NCBI GenBank assembly: GCA_019237945.1
Contig: JAFAOG010000362.1
Location: forward strand, 1 to 41,303
DNA length: 41,303 bases
From: Deltaproteobacteria bacterium
GTDB lineage: Bacteria > Myxococcota_A > Polyangia > Haliangiales > Haliangiaceae
Direction: 5' to 3'
Shown here: piece after piece, positions 9,062 through 18,249 of the stretch
Layout of the letters: each line of letters begins with the position of its first letter
Numbering within the stretch: position 1 is the first letter of the stretch
Program-made: the position numbers and the translations under genes
Notes under the pieces: generated by a model
Seen by the model: only the letters and a program-made list of their open reading frames with translations
The model's database searches: none
What the model was told of the DNA's origin: nothing

Positions 9062-11086
9062 GTGCGGACGTTCGCCCAGTGGTTGCTCGGCAGGGGCAAG
9101 AACCTGCGCGACCCCAAGGTGTTCCACCACATGTCGCTGGTGGCGTTTCTGGCCTGGGTCGGCCTCGGCGCCGACGGCCTGTCTTCGTCGGCGTACGGTC
9201 CGGCCGAGGCGTTCAAGGCGCTGGGGCACTGGAACGAGGGCCAGCCCGGCGCCTGCGCCGAGGGCGCGACCGACGCGCTCTCGAAGGCGTGCACGTTCGT
9301 TCCCGACCACGCGTATCTCGCGCTGTTCCTCGCGATCGCGATCGCGGCGACCGTGTTCATCATCTCGTGGAGCTACCGCCGCATCATCGAGGAGTTTCCT
9401 CACGGCGGCGGCGGCTACATCGTCGCGACGAAGCACCTCGGCCCGTACGTCGGTGCCCTCAGCGGCTGCGCGCTGCTCGTCGACTACGTGCTGACGATCG
9501 CGGTGTCGCTGTCGTCGGGCGCCGACGCGGTGTTCAGCTTCATGCCGCCGTCCTGGCAGGCCGCGAAGCTGACGACGATCCTCGCGGTCCTCGTGCTGCT
9601 GACGGTGATGAACCTGCGCGGCGTGAAGGAGTCGGTGACGATCCTGACGCCGATCTTCCTGATCTTCCTCGTCACGCACGCGATCCTGATCGTGGGTGCC
9701 GTCGGCGGCAACGTCGGGCGCGCCGGCGAGGTCGCGACGATGGTGTCGAACGAGGGCAGCCAGCACCTCAAGACGGCGGGCTTGCTCGGCGTCGCGCTCG
9801 TGTTCATGCGCGCGTTCTCGCTCGGTGGCGGCACGTTCACCGGCATCGAGGCCGTCTCGAACGGCATCGGCATCATGCGCGAGCCGCGCGTGCGCACCGC
9901 GAAGCGGACGATGTTGTTGATGTCGACGTCGCTCGCGATCACGGCCGGCGGCATCCTGCTCGCGTACCTGCTCGTCCCGGGCGTGCTGCCGACGCCGCAC
10001 GACAAGACGACGATGAACGCCGTCCTCGCCACCCGCTTCGCCGGCACCGGCACGTTCGGCACCGGCTTCGTGATCGTCACGCTGGTGTCCGAGGGCGCGC
10101 TGCTGTTCGTCGCCGCGCAGGCGGGATTCGTCGACGGCCCGCGCGTGATGGCGAACATGGCGCTCGACCAGTGGATGCCGCACCGGATGGCCGCGCTCTC
10201 CGAGCAGCTGACGATGCGCAACGGCGTCTACCTGATGGCGGGCGCGGCGGCGCTCGTCCTGGTCTACACGGGCGGCTCGGTCGACGCGCTCGTCGTCATG
10301 TACTCGATCAACGTGTTCATCACGTTCACGCTGTCGAACGTCGCGATGATCCGCCACGCGAAGCACCAGCACGACCGGCGCGCGATCTTCGTGCACGGGC
10401 TCGCGGCCACCGTGTGCGCGATGATCCTTGTGATCACCGTCATCGAGAAGCTCACCGAGGGTGGCTGGATCACGCTCGTGATCACCAGCGCACTCGTGAC
10501 CGTCTGCTTCATGATGCGCAACCACTACCGCGTCGTCGGCAAGAAGGTCGCCGAGCTGTCCAAGCAGCTCGAGCTGCCGCCCCCGCCGGACCACATCGCC
10601 GCGCCCGCCGAGCTCGACCCGACGAAGCCGACCGCCGTCGTGCTCGCAGGCGGCTACGGCGGCCTCGGCCTCCATACGCTGCTCCAGATCCCGCGCGTGT
10701 TCCCCGATCAGTTTCACCAGGTGATCTTCATCTCGGCGGGCGTGATCGACGCGGGCGTGTTCAAGGGCAAGGACGAGGTCGACGCGATGAACGCAAAGAT
10801 CGAGGGCGACCTCGACAAGTACGTCACGTTCGCGCGGACGCAGATGGGCTGGGCCGCCGACCACGATCACGCGATCGGCACCGAGGCGGTCACCGAGCTC
10901 GACCACCTGTGCCGCGAGGTCGCGCTGCGATTCCCGCGCAGCGTGTTCTTCGCCGGCAAGCTGATCTTCCAGGAAGAGGGCTGGTATCAGCGCCTCTTGC
11001 ACAACGAGACCGCGGCCGCGGTCGAGCGCCGGCTGCAGTTCGCGGGCCTACCGATGATCGTGATGCCGATCCGGATCTTCCACTAG
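9062..11086 (+). CDS. kimA: KimA-type APC-superfamily potassium transporter
   Basis: This 674-residue membrane transporter of the amino acid-polyamine-cation superfamily carries the hallmark GLGADGLSSSAYGP at 34-47, which characterises KimA (YdaO), a high-affinity proton-coupled potassium importer. About 12 helices occupy residues 25-500; YRRIIEEFPHGGGGYIVA and AFSLGGGTFTGIEAVSNG are transport-core motifs. The hydrophilic C-terminal part (about 525-674) resembles the cytosolic domain of KimA proteins. The GTG at 9062 is the only sensible start because an in-frame stop lies 18 bases upstream. The stop (11084-11086) abuts the convergent porin stop with no gap. Kdp genes downstream and kup at 25.6 kb support a potassium role. 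Amino-acid transport is the less likely alternative. Confidence 0.85.
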   Translation: MRTFAQWLLGRGKNLRDPKVFHHMSLVAFLAWVGLGADGLSSSAYGPAEAFKALGHWNEGQPGACAEGATDALSKACTFVPDHAYLALFLAIAIAATVFIISWSYRRIIEEFPHGGGGYIVATKHLGPYVGALSGCALLVDYVLTIAVSLSSGADAVFSFMPPSWQAAKLTTILAVLVLLTVMNLRGVKESVTILTPIFLIFLVTHAILIVGAVGGNVGRAGEVATMVSNEGSQHLKTAGLLGVALVFMRAFSLGGGTFTGIEAVSNGIGIMREPRVRTAKRTMLLMSTSLAITAGGILLAYLLVPGVLPTPHDKTTMNAVLATRFAGTGTFGTGFVIVTLVSEGALLFVAAQAGFVDGPRVMANMALDQWMPHRMAALSEQLTMRNGVYLMAGAAALVLVYTGGSVDALVVMYSINVFITFTLSNVAMIRHAKHQHDRRAIFVHGLAATVCAMILVITVIEKLTEGGWITLVITSALVTVCFMMRNHYRVVGKKVAELSKQLELPPPPDHIAAPAELDPTKPTAVVLAGGYGGLGLHTLLQIPRVFPDQFHQVIFISAGVIDAGVFKGKDEVDAMNAKIEGDLDKYVTFARTQMGWAADHDHAIGTEAVTELDHLCREVALRFPRSVFFAGKLIFQEEGWYQRLLHNETAAAVERRLQFAGLPMIVMPIRIFH

Positions 11087-12229
11087 TCAGAACCAGGCGA
11101 CGGCGCCGACGGTGATCGTGTCCTGGTGCGTCGCGTTCGGCACGAAGTTGCCCATCTCGTCCTGCGACACGCGGTGCGAGAAGTAGAGCGGCGCCTCGGA
11201 CTGATCGTGGCGAAACTCGATGCGCACGCTGAGCGTATCGGCGGGTCGCGTGTCGAGCGTCAGGGTTTCCGACGAGACCCAGCGCGAGCCCGCCCAGAAG
11301 ATCGGCGCGGCGCCCGCCGGCACGGTCTCGCGGAAATAGTCCGCGCGCGCGACGCCATAGAGCCACGGCGCGAGCTGCTGCCGTACGTACGCGGCGCCGG
11401 CGAGCCAGCTCGACGTGCCGAAGCGGTTCTTCTCGAATCCGACGTCGGCCTGCGCGAGCATCGAGGTGGTGGGCGTGATCGTCCAGTTCGCGTACGTATC
11501 GAACAAGTGGCGCCAGGGCGAACCTTCCGGCGCGCCGGCCGCGCGTTCGACGCCGCCGAAGTAGAGCGTCTGCCAGGCCAGCCTGTTCGGCACCGTGTAC
11601 GTCGCGACGAGCGCGGGCGACAGCTCGAGGTTGCTGTCGATCACGCTGTTCCAGCCGTTGTAGAGCTGCGCGGAGAGAGACCAGCGCGGCGTGACCGGAT
11701 ACGTCGCGCGAATGCCCGTGTGATAGAACGGCAGCCCGAAGAACAGGTTCGACCGCGACCAGTTCCACTGGTCCTTGATCGGGATCGACTCGGGGCCGAT
11801 CGGAGACAGGAACACGCCGGTCTCGACGAGCAGCTGGTGGGTCGTGTAGCCGATGTTCGCCTGCTGCAGGTTCTGCCACAGCGACGGTCCCGACGGGCCG
11901 GCGCCGCTTGTCCCGCGCCACACCGGCTCCGACGCGTAGTACGTGTCGGGCGTGTTGCCGATCTGATACGCGAAGTGTACGGTGACCGGGCCCTTCGTAC
12001 CGACGAGATCGATCGCCGCGTTGTCGATCGTGAAGATGTTGTGGCGGTTGTCGAACCCGCGGTAGTTCGTGATGAAGTTCGACGGATTATTGAAGTTCCA
12101 CTGCCAGAACGCCTCGACGTAGCCGCCGATCGTCAGCTGCGCACCACTCGCGGACTTCACGGTGACGCCGTCGTCGGCGCGCGCAACCCCTGCCGCTGCC
12201 AGCACCACGACGAGAATCCCGCGGACCAC
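11087..12229 (-). CDS. Outer-membrane beta-barrel porin, BBP2/OmpL-like
   Basis: The 380-residue protein has a signal peptide (MVRGILVVVLAAAGVARA) and a barrel body rich in alternating aromatic and polar strands. The opening IGGYVEAFWQWNFNNP and the segment FDNRHNIFTIDNAAIDL are typical of the BBP2 (OmpL-like) porin family. It ends in TITVGAVAWF, with the terminal Phe expected for Bam-mediated insertion. The barrel probably lets small solutes through the outer membrane. It is convergent with kimA without any gap. It and the second porin (12478-13773) sit between kimA and kdp, suggesting a role in delivering potassium or in the same stress response. The solute is inferred from context only. 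Confidence 0.83.
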   Translation of the reverse strand: MVRGILVVVLAAAGVARADDGVTVKSASGAQLTIGGYVEAFWQWNFNNPSNFITNYRGFDNRHNIFTIDNAAIDLVGTKGPVTVHFAYQIGNTPDTYYASEPVWRGTSGAGPSGPSLWQNLQQANIGYTTHQLLVETGVFLSPIGPESIPIKDQWNWSRSNLFFGLPFYHTGIRATYPVTPRWSLSAQLYNGWNSVIDSNLELSPALVATYTVPNRLAWQTLYFGGVERAAGAPEGSPWRHLFDTYANWTITPTTSMLAQADVGFEKNRFGTSSWLAGAAYVRQQLAPWLYGVARADYFRETVPAGAAPIFWAGSRWVSSETLTLDTRPADTLSVRIEFRHDQSEAPLYFSHRVSQDEMGNFVPNATHQDTITVGAVAWF

Positions 12230-12290
12230 GCTGCATTCTTGATCGGATCTTGATCACGCTGACAGAGCCGCGGTGGTCTGATTCATTCGG

Positions 12291-12506
12291 ATGCACCCGT
12301 ATCGCGACATGCCTCCCCCGGCGATCGAGCCGGAGCGCCCGCACGAGGAGCTCGTGCTGTACGGTGCGCTCGTCGCGATCGGAGGGCTGCGCGTGCTCGT
12401 CGCGCTGTTCGTCGATGCCACGATCGGAGCCGAGGTGACGGTCGCGGCGCTGATGGTGATCGCCGGGATCGTCGGCTTCACAGCTTCACGAGCATCGCGA
12501 GCGTGA
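12291..12506 (+). CDS. Possible small membrane protein
   Basis: This 71-residue reading frame starts at an ATG at 12291; a second ATG lies at 12309. It encodes a hydrophilic N-terminus (PPPAIEPERPHEE) and two hydrophobic stretches (LVLYGALVAIGGLRVLVALF and VTVAALMVIAGIVGFTA), ending with a basic tail. Its last 29 bases overlap the end of the porin gene on the other strand. No Shine-Dalgarno is evident. It resembles no family I know. The amphipathic layout argues for a real two-helix membrane protein, but in such GC-rich sequence a chance frame is possible. Confidence 0.42.
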   Translation: MHPYRDMPPPAIEPERPHEELVLYGALVAIGGLRVLVALFVDATIGAEVTVAALMVIAGIVGFTASRASRA

Positions 12507-13773
12507 GGCGCGGCTCGTCGCGCACCAGGTCCGGCTGCCAGCCGGCGACCTGCGATCCCGGCGCGCCCTGATCGCCGCCCGGCGGCGTCACGCCACCTGC
12601 GCCCGTGAAGTACGGAACGCTCGCGTGGCGGTACGTGAATTCGGCGCGCAGCGTGAAGAATTGCGTCGGCATGTAGTCGAACGTCAGCTGCGCGTCCCAC
12701 GAGGTCCACGGGTCGCCGGGGTTCTCGGAGAAGTAGGGCGTGCCCGACGCCGCCGTCGCGCCGTTGATCGGCGGCAGCAGCACGAGGTAGCGGCCGGGGT
12801 TCGTGATCACGCCGCCTCCGACGGTCGCCGCGTAGTGCTCGCCGTGCCACGCGCGCGCGTACGCCATGAAGCCGAGGAAGTACTGCGAGCCGCACGACAC
12901 GGCTCCGCCCTCCTCGCAACCGGCATCGAGCGTCAGCGTCGTCGCGAAGCGCGAGAGCCACGTCGTGTCGTCCTCGTACCAGCGGACCTGGATCGAGTCA
13001 TCGGTGTGATAGCGATGGCGATGCGGATCGCCGAGCGTGTCGGTGCCGAGGGCGTACTGGTTCGCGACGAGGATGACGTCCTCGGTCGGTGTCCACCGAA
13101 CCTGGCCGCCGATGCCGGGCCAGCTGTTGACGCGGCCGTAGGCCTGCCATCCATTGATCAGCCACGGCTCGATCTTCAGGCGGTCGCTCGGGAACCACTG
13201 CACGCGCGCGCCGTTGAAGAACCACGGCGTGTTCGACGACACGTACGACGGCTGGTACGTCCAGTTGTCGAAGTTGTAGGCGCTCCACAGGCCGACGTAG
13301 CTCATGAAGATGCCGGCCTGGAGGTTCACGCCGCGGTGCGGATCGCCGAAGTGGTAGCCGCCGTAGCCCTCGCTGATGTAGCGATACATGTCGGCGAGCT
13401 GCCACTGGCCGCGCGACGGGCTCGGGTCGTTACGCGGCGTCGTCGTCGCCATCTGGCCGAACTGGGTCATGAAACGCGCCTGCACGCCGTCGACGTGGAA
13501 GTCGCCGCCGAGGCCGAGCTGCGTCAGCTGGTTCTCGCCGGAGCGCCACGCTTCGGTCGAGCCGCTGATCGTGTCGTCCTTGGGGCGGTTGAACGAGTAA
13601 TGGAACACGTCGTCGACGCGGATCTCTGCGGTGAAGTACTGGTTGCCGATCAGCGAGTCGTGCGTGCGCGGCGAGCCGCTCTGCCAGGTGAAGTCGGCGA
13701 ACGTGAACGGATCCGATTCGGGTTCTGCGGCCGCGGGTGAGGCGAGGATCGCGAGGACGACAATGGACTTCAT
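12478..13773 (-). CDS. Outer-membrane beta-barrel porin, BBP2-like
   Basis: This 431-residue exported protein begins with a short signal peptide (MKSIVVLAILASPAAA), followed by a beta-barrel type sequence. The segment from about 60 to 230 (FHYSFNRPKDDT, FGQMATTTPRNDPS, MSYVGLWSAYNFDNW, WFFNGARVQWFPSDRLKIEPW) matches the pattern of porins annotated as outer-membrane beta-barrel (BBP2) proteins. The sequence ends RLTLAMLVKL, with alternating hydrophobics typical of a closing strand. Two Cys (CEEGGAVSC) may form a loop disulfide. It starts 91 bases from the kdp microprotein and is transcribed away from kdp. The shared upstream region suggests common control by potassium supply. Pore selectivity is not deducible. 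Confidence 0.8.
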   Translation of the reverse strand: MKSIVVLAILASPAAAEPESDPFTFADFTWQSGSPRTHDSLIGNQYFTAEIRVDDVFHYSFNRPKDDTISGSTEAWRSGENQLTQLGLGGDFHVDGVQARFMTQFGQMATTTPRNDPSPSRGQWQLADMYRYISEGYGGYHFGDPHRGVNLQAGIFMSYVGLWSAYNFDNWTYQPSYVSSNTPWFFNGARVQWFPSDRLKIEPWLINGWQAYGRVNSWPGIGGQVRWTPTEDVILVANQYALGTDTLGDPHRHRYHTDDSIQVRWYEDDTTWLSRFATTLTLDAGCEEGGAVSCGSQYFLGFMAYARAWHGEHYAATVGGGVITNPGRYLVLLPPINGATAASGTPYFSENPGDPWTSWDAQLTFDYMPTQFFTLRAEFTYRHASVPYFTGAGGVTPPGGDQGAPGSQVAGWQPDLVRDEPRLTLAMLVKL

Positions 13774-13808
13774 GAACCCATCGGTAGCGCCCCGCGCATA
13801 AAGATCGG

Positions 13809-13840
13809 GTCAAGGCGCACGTTCTATACGAAACCTTGAC
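13809..13840. promoter_or_regulatory. Dyad in the porin-kdp divergent promoter region
   Basis: The gap 13774-13864 must contain the start of the kdp operon and of the divergent porin gene. GTCAAGG (13809-13815) and CCTTGAC (13834-13840) are a perfect 7-base inverted repeat separated by 18 bases. Each arm contains a TTGAC element that could act as a -35 box for opposite directions. It is a candidate KdpE operator or paired promoter element. I could not find convincing -10 boxes, so the function is a guess. Confidence 0.35.
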
Positions 13841-13864
13841 GCGAACCGGCGCTACGTAGAGAGC

Positions 13865-13948
13865 GTGCTCGACGTCGCTTACATCGCGCTCGTCATCGTG
13901 CTCGCGGTGCTCTCGCTCGCGATGATTCGCTTCTTCGATCGGCTCTAG
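13865..13948 (+). CDS. 27-residue single-helix microprotein ahead of kdpF
   Basis: A GTG at 13865 opens a 27-codon frame reading VLDVAYIALVIVLAVLSLAM then IRFFDRL, ending with TAG 8 bases before the kdpF ATG. It is one hydrophobic helix with a charged C-terminal end (RFFDRL), like a second KdpF-type peptide but not similar to KdpF itself. The stop overlaps the Shine-Dalgarno of kdpF (AGGAG at 13947-13951), a layout expected for translational coupling. A purine-rich stretch (GTAGAGAG) precedes the GTG. Its position as the first cistron suggests a small subunit or regulator of the Kdp pump. Function is inferred from location only. Confidence 0.6.
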   Translation: MLDVAYIALVIVLAVLSLAMIRFFDRL

Positions 13949-13956
13949 GAGTCGTC

Positions 13957-14043
13957 ATGCTGAACTGGCTCGCCGCCATCCTCGCGCTCGGCTTGCTCGC
14001 GTACCTGCTCGTCGCCCTGTTTCGACCGGAGCGCCTGCAATGA
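13957..14043 (+). CDS. kdpF: KdpF, small subunit of the potassium-importing ATPase
   Basis: This 28-residue single-pass peptide reads MLNWLAAILALGLLAYLLVA then LFRPERLQ, the standard KdpF pattern of a short polar start, one transmembrane helix and an RPE(R/K) end. KdpF packs against KdpA and stabilises the KdpFABC complex. The start ATG follows AGGAG at 13947-13951. The stop overlaps the kdpA start (ATGA at 14040-14043), showing coupled translation. Confidence 0.9.
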   Translation: MLNWLAAILALGLLAYLLVALFRPERLQ

Positions 14044-15683
14044 GCGAGATCATCGTCTACGCGATCGTGCTTGTCGCGCTCGCCGTGCCGCTCGGCGCGT
14101 ACATGGCGCGCATCTACCGTGCGCCGCTCGCGCGCTGGGAGAAGCGGCTGTTCGGCGAGCACGAGCAGACGTGGCGCGAGTACGCGGTCGCCGTGCTCGT
14201 GCTCAACATGCTCGGCATTGCGGTCGTCTATGTTGTGCAGCGCGGGCAGGCGTTGTTGCCGTGGAACCCGAACGGGCTGCCCGCCGTCGATCCGCGCGTC
14301 GCGTTCAACACGGCGGTCAGCTTCGGAACGAACACCGACTGGCAGGCCTACGGCGGCGAGACGACGATGAGCCACCTCACGCAGGCCGTCGCGCTCGGCG
14401 TGCAGAACTTCGTGTCGGCGGCGTGCGGTATGGCGGTGCTCGTCGCGCTCGTGCGCGGGTTCACGCGGCGTCATGCCGACACGATCGGCAACTTCTGGGT
14501 CGACCTGACGCGCTCGACGGTGTTCATCTTGCTGCCGCTCAGCGTCGTGCTGTCGATCGCGCTCGCGCAGCAAGGCGTGCCGCAGACGCTCGCCGGGCAG
14601 GATCACGCGGCGCTCGTCGAGCAGCACGCGGCGCAGACGGTCGCCGTCGGTCCGGTCGCGTCGCAGATCGCGATCAAGCAGCTCGGCACGAACGGCGGCG
14701 GCTTCTACAGCGTCAACTCGGCGCATCCGCTCGAGAACCCGACGCCGCTGACGAACTTCCTCGAGTGCCTCGCGATCCTGCTGATTCCGACCGCGCTGTG
14801 CTTCACATTCGGGCGGCTCGTCGGGTCGCGCCGGCAAGGTGTCGCGTTACTCGTCGTGATGGCGCTGCTCGTCGTGCCGTTCCTCGCGCTGACGGCGTGG
14901 GCCGAGTCGCGCGGCAACCCGGTGCTGTCGTCGCTCGCGATCGATCAGCACCTCGGCAACATGGAAGGCAAGGAGGTCCGGTTCGGGGTGCCTGCGTCGG
15001 CGCTGTGGGCGACGGTGACGACCGCGGCATCGAACGGCTCCGTCAACGCGATGCACGATAGCTTCACGCCGCTCGGCGGGCTCGGGCCGCTGGTGCTGAT
15101 GCAGCTCGGCGAGGTCGCGTTCGGTGGCGTCGGCTCGGGACTGTACGGACTCGTGATCTTCGCGATCGTTGCCGTCTTCATCGCCGGCCTGATGGTCGGT
15201 CGCACGCCGGAATTCCTCGGCAAGAAGATCGAGGCGTACGAGATGAAGATGGCCTCGCTCGCGATCCTCGTGCCGGTCGCGGCCGTGCTGATCGGCGCGG
15301 CATGCGCCTGCCTCGCGGACGAGACGTACACGAAGGCGCTCGGCAATCCGGGCGCGCACGGGTTCTCGGAGGTGCTCTATGCGTTCTCGTCGATGGGGAA
15401 CAACAACGGCTCGGCGTTCGGCGGGCTGACCGGATCGGGCACGTTCTGGGCGACCGCGGGCGGCATCGCGATGTGGATCGCGCGCTACTGGATCATCATT
15501 CCGACGCTCGCGATCGCGGGCTCGCTCGCGCGCAAGAAGTCGGTGCCGCCGTCGGCGGGCACGTTGCCCACGGCCGGTCCACTGTTCGTCGTGTTGCTCG
15601 TTGGCGTCGTGCTGCTCGTCGGCGCACTCTCGTTCGTGCCGTCACTCGCGCTCGGGCCGATCGCCGAGCACCTGGGAGGCTGA
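14040..15683 (+). CDS. kdpA: KdpA, potassium-binding and channel-like subunit of the Kdp ATPase
   Basis: This 547-residue inner-membrane protein forms the potassium selectivity filter of the KdpFABC pump. The four filter loops are visible: FGTNTDWQ (filter part at 97-102), [10 protein letters not shown] (GTNGGG near 218-223), [15 protein letters not shown] (from about 356) and [12 protein letters not shown] (from about 453). In the first loop most KdpA proteins have TNTNWQ; here the second Asn is Asp100. Length and about 10 helices are as expected. The start overlaps kdpF by 4 bases, and the stop lies 2 bases before kdpB, with GGGAGG (15674-15679) serving as the kdpB ribosome site. Confidence 0.97.
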   Translation: MSEIIVYAIVLVALAVPLGAYMARIYRAPLARWEKRLFGEHEQTWREYAVAVLVLNMLGIAVVYVVQRGQALLPWNPNGLPAVDPRVAFNTAVSFGTNTDWQAYGGETTMSHLTQAVALGVQNFVSAACGMAVLVALVRGFTRRHADTIGNFWVDLTRSTVFILLPLSVVLSIALAQQGVPQTLAGQDHAALVEQHAAQTVAVGPVASQIAIKQLGTNGGGFYSVNSAHPLENPTPLTNFLECLAILLIPTALCFTFGRLVGSRRQGVALLVVMALLVVPFLALTAWAESRGNPVLSSLAIDQHLGNMEGKEVRFGVPASALWATVTTAASNGSVNAMHDSFTPLGGLGPLVLMQLGEVAFGGVGSGLYGLVIFAIVAVFIAGLMVGRTPEFLGKKIEAYEMKMASLAILVPVAAVLIGAACACLADETYTKALGNPGAHGFSEVLYAFSSMGNNNGSAFGGLTGSGTFWATAGGIAMWIARYWIIIPTLAIAGSLARKKSVPPSAGTLPTAGPLFVVLLVGVVLLVGALSFVPSLALGPIAEHLGG

Positions 15684-15685
15684 CC

Positions 15686-17716
15686 ATGGCGACTCGTACC
15701 GCCAGACCGTTGTTCGAAGGGCCGATCGTGCGGCGCGCGCTGCGCGATGCCGTCGGCAAGCTCGACCCGCGCCGGATGATCCGCAACCCGGTGATGTTCG
15801 TCGTCGAGATCGGCAGCGCGTTCACGACGCTGCTCGCGATCGCGGGACCTGACCGCGCGTTCACGGCGGCCGTGAGCCTGTGGCTGTGGTTCACGGTGCT
15901 GTTCGCGAACTTCGCCGAGGCGATGGCGGAGGGCCGGGGCAAGGCGCAGGCCGAGTCGCTGCGGCGCGCGCGCAAAGACGTGCCGGCCACGGTGCTCGCG
16001 GAACCGTCGCGCGAGGCAAGGCGAGAGCAGCGGGCGTCGTCGCAGCTGCGGCCCGGCGACTACGTGCTCGTCGAGGCGGGACAGGTGATCCCCGGCGACG
16101 GCGACATCCTGCAGGGCGTCGCGTCGGTCAACGAGAGTGCGATCACGGGCGAGAGTGCGCCGGTGATCCGGGAGAGCGGCGGTGACCGCAGCTCCGTCAC
16201 CGGCGGCACGACCGTGCTCTCCGACTGGCTGATCATCGAGATCCGCGCGAAGCCGGGCGAGAGCTTCCTCGATCGGATGATCTCGATGGTCGAGGGTGCG
16301 AAGCGCAAGAAGACGCCCAACGAGATCGCGCTCGACATCCTGCTCGCCGGGCTGACGATCGTGTTCCTGCTCGTCACGGTGACGCTGTCGCCGTTCTCGA
16401 CGTTCGCGATCCGCCAGGCAGGCAGTGGGCACGCGGTGTCGCTGGTCGTCCTGGTCGCGCTGCTCGTGTGCCTGATCCCGACAACGATCGGCGGCCTGCT
16501 CTCGGCGATCGGCATCGCCGGCATGGACCGGATGATCCAGGCGAACGTGATCGCGACGAGCGGTCGCGCGGTCGAGGCAGCCGGCGACGTCGACGTGCTG
16601 CTGCTCGACAAGACCGGCACGATCACGCACGGCAACCGTCAGGCGGTGCGGCTGTATCCCGCGACCGGCGTCGCGCAGATGCGCCTCGCCGAGGCCGCGG
16701 TGCTCGCATCGCTCGCCGACGACACGCCGGAGGGCAAGAGCATCGTCTCGCTCGGCGTCGGGCTGCTCGGACGCGCGGTCAACGCCCCCGAAGGCGCCGT
16801 GCCGGTCGCATTCACGGCGCAGACGCGAATGAGCGGTGTCGATCTCGGCGCGCGGCGCATTCGCAAGGGCGCCAGCGATACGATGGCGAAGCACGTCGGC
16901 GGGACGCTTCCGCCCGATGTACGCGCCGCCGTCGAGCAAGTTGCGAAGGGCGGGGCGACGCCGCTCGTCGTCGCCGACGACACGCAGGTGCTCGGTGTCG
17001 TCGAGCTCGCCGATGTCGTCAAGGATCACATTCGCGAGCGGTTCGCCGAGATGCGCGCGCTCGGCATCAAGACCGTGATGATCACCGGCGACAACCCGGT
17101 GACCGCGGCCGCGATCGCGGCGGAGGCGGGCGTCGACGACTTCCTCGCCGAGGCGACGCCCGAGGCAAAGCTCGCGATGATCCGCGACTACCAGGAGAAG
17201 GGGCATCTTGTCGCGATGACCGGCGACGGCACGAACGACGCGCCGGCACTCGCGCAGGCCGACGTTGCCGTTGCGATGAGCTCCGGCACGCAGGCCGCGA
17301 AGGAGGCCGGCAACATGGTCGACCTCGACTCGAACCCGACGAAGCTGCTCGAGATCGTGCGCGTCGGCAAGCAGATGTTGATGACGCGCGGCGCGCTGAC
17401 GACGTTCTCGATCGCGAACGACATCTCGAAGTACTTCGCGATCATCCCGGCGGCGTTCGTCGGCATCTATCCGCAGCTGCGCGCGCTCGACATCATGCAC
17501 CTGCACTCGCCGACGACCGCCGTGCTCGCGGCCGTGATCTTTAACGCGTTGATCATCGTCGCGTTGATCCCGGTCGCGCTGCGCGGCATCGCCGTGCGGG
17601 CAGCCCCCGCCGCCGTCACGCTGCGCCGCAACCTGCTCGTCTATGGAGTCGGCGGCCTCGTGTTGCCGTTCCCGTTCATCAAGCTGATCGACATGGCGAT
17701 CGGAGCGTTCGTATGA
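15686..17716 (+). CDS. kdpB: KdpB, P-type ATPase subunit of the potassium pump
   Basis: This 676-residue catalytic subunit hydrolyses ATP to drive potassium uptake through KdpA. The actuator motif TGESAPV starts near residue 154. The phosphorylated Asp308 lies in [29 protein letters not shown] at 513-531 is the hinge. The helix-4 unwound motif [17 protein letters not shown] is conserved as in other KdpB. All catalytic residues I can check are present and the length is normal. The ATG at 15686 follows GGGAGG, and the stop overlaps the kdpC start by 4 bases. A long open frame on the opposite strand here is a codon-bias shadow. Confidence 0.98.
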   Translation: MATRTARPLFEGPIVRRALRDAVGKLDPRRMIRNPVMFVVEIGSAFTTLLAIAGPDRAFTAAVSLWLWFTVLFANFAEAMAEGRGKAQAESLRRARKDVPATVLAEPSREARREQRASSQLRPGDYVLVEAGQVIPGDGDILQGVASVNESAITGESAPVIRESGGDRSSVTGGTTVLSDWLIIEIRAKPGESFLDRMISMVEGAKRKKTPNEIALDILLAGLTIVFLLVTVTLSPFSTFAIRQAGSGHAVSLVVLVALLVCLIPTTIGGLLSAIGIAGMDRMIQANVIATSGRAVEAAGDVDVLLLDKTGTITHGNRQAVRLYPATGVAQMRLAEAAVLASLADDTPEGKSIVSLGVGLLGRAVNAPEGAVPVAFTAQTRMSGVDLGARRIRKGASDTMAKHVGGTLPPDVRAAVEQVAKGGATPLVVADDTQVLGVVELADVVKDHIRERFAEMRALGIKTVMITGDNPVTAAAIAAEAGVDDFLAEATPEAKLAMIRDYQEKGHLVAMTGDGTNDAPALAQADVAVAMSSGTQAAKEAGNMVDLDSNPTKLLEIVRVGKQMLMTRGALTTFSIANDISKYFAIIPAAFVGIYPQLRALDIMHLHSPTTAVLAAVIFNALIIVALIPVALRGIAVRAAPAAVTLRRNLLVYGVGGLVLPFPFIKLIDMAIGAFV

Positions 17717-18249
17717 GCCACGTGAAACCCGCCCTGCTCGTGCTCGCCGCGCTGACACTGCTGTGCGGCGTCGTCTATCCGCTCACGATCGCCGGCGTCG
17801 CGGCGCTGTTTCCCGATCGCGTGCCGGAGCTCGTTGGCCAGGCGTTCACGGCGCCCGGCTACGTGTGGTCGCGTCCGACCGCGACGAAGTACGACGCGAC
17901 GACCTCGGGCGCGACGAACCTCGGACCGACGAACCCGGCGCTCGCCGATGCCGTCCGCCAGCGGATCGCCGCGCTGCAGGCGGCCGATCCGGGCGCGCGC
18001 GGGCCGGTTCCCGCCGATCTCGTGACCGCGTCGGCGTCGGGGCTCGATCCCGACATCTCGCCGGAAGCCGCGTACTTCCAGGCCGCACGCGTTGCGCGCG
18101 CGCGTCACGTCGCGGAGGCCGCGGTGCGCGACGAGATCCGCCACCACATTGAAGACCGGACGTTCGGCGTGCTCGGGGCAGCGCGGGTCAACGTCGTGGA
18201 GCTGAACCGCGCGCTCGACGCCCGCTTCGGAGGTAGCCTGGTGCCGTGA
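17713..18249 (+). CDS. kdpC: KdpC, single-pass subunit of the potassium pump
   Basis: This 178-residue subunit has one N-terminal helix ([20 protein letters not shown]) and a periplasmic domain. Familiar elements are [56 protein letters not shown], and [19 protein letters not shown]. The LVGQ motif is preserved, although the usual Gly-Ser before it is replaced (VPELVGQ). KdpC stabilises nucleotide binding by KdpB. ATGA overlaps join it to kdpB, and a GTGA overlap joins it to kdpD. Confidence 0.95.
   Translation: MSHVKPALLVLAALTLLCGVVYPLTIAGVAALFPDRVPELVGQAFTAPGYVWSRPTATKYDATTSGATNLGPTNPALADAVRQRIAALQAADPGARGPVPADLVTASASGLDPDISPEAAYFQAARVARARHVAEAAVRDEIRHHIEDRTFGVLGAARVNVVELNRALDARFGGSLVP

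Noticed and set aside
8756..11002. Long minus-strand frame opposite kimA (748 codons)
   Set aside because: Arg/Asp/Glu/His-rich shadow without hydrophobic segments; the opposite strand encodes a clear transporter.
15485..17758. Long open frame on the minus strand opposite kdpB (757 codons)
   Set aside because: Composition is Arg/Asp/His-rich nonsense typical of antisense frames in GC-rich genes; kdpB on the plus strand is complete with all motifs.
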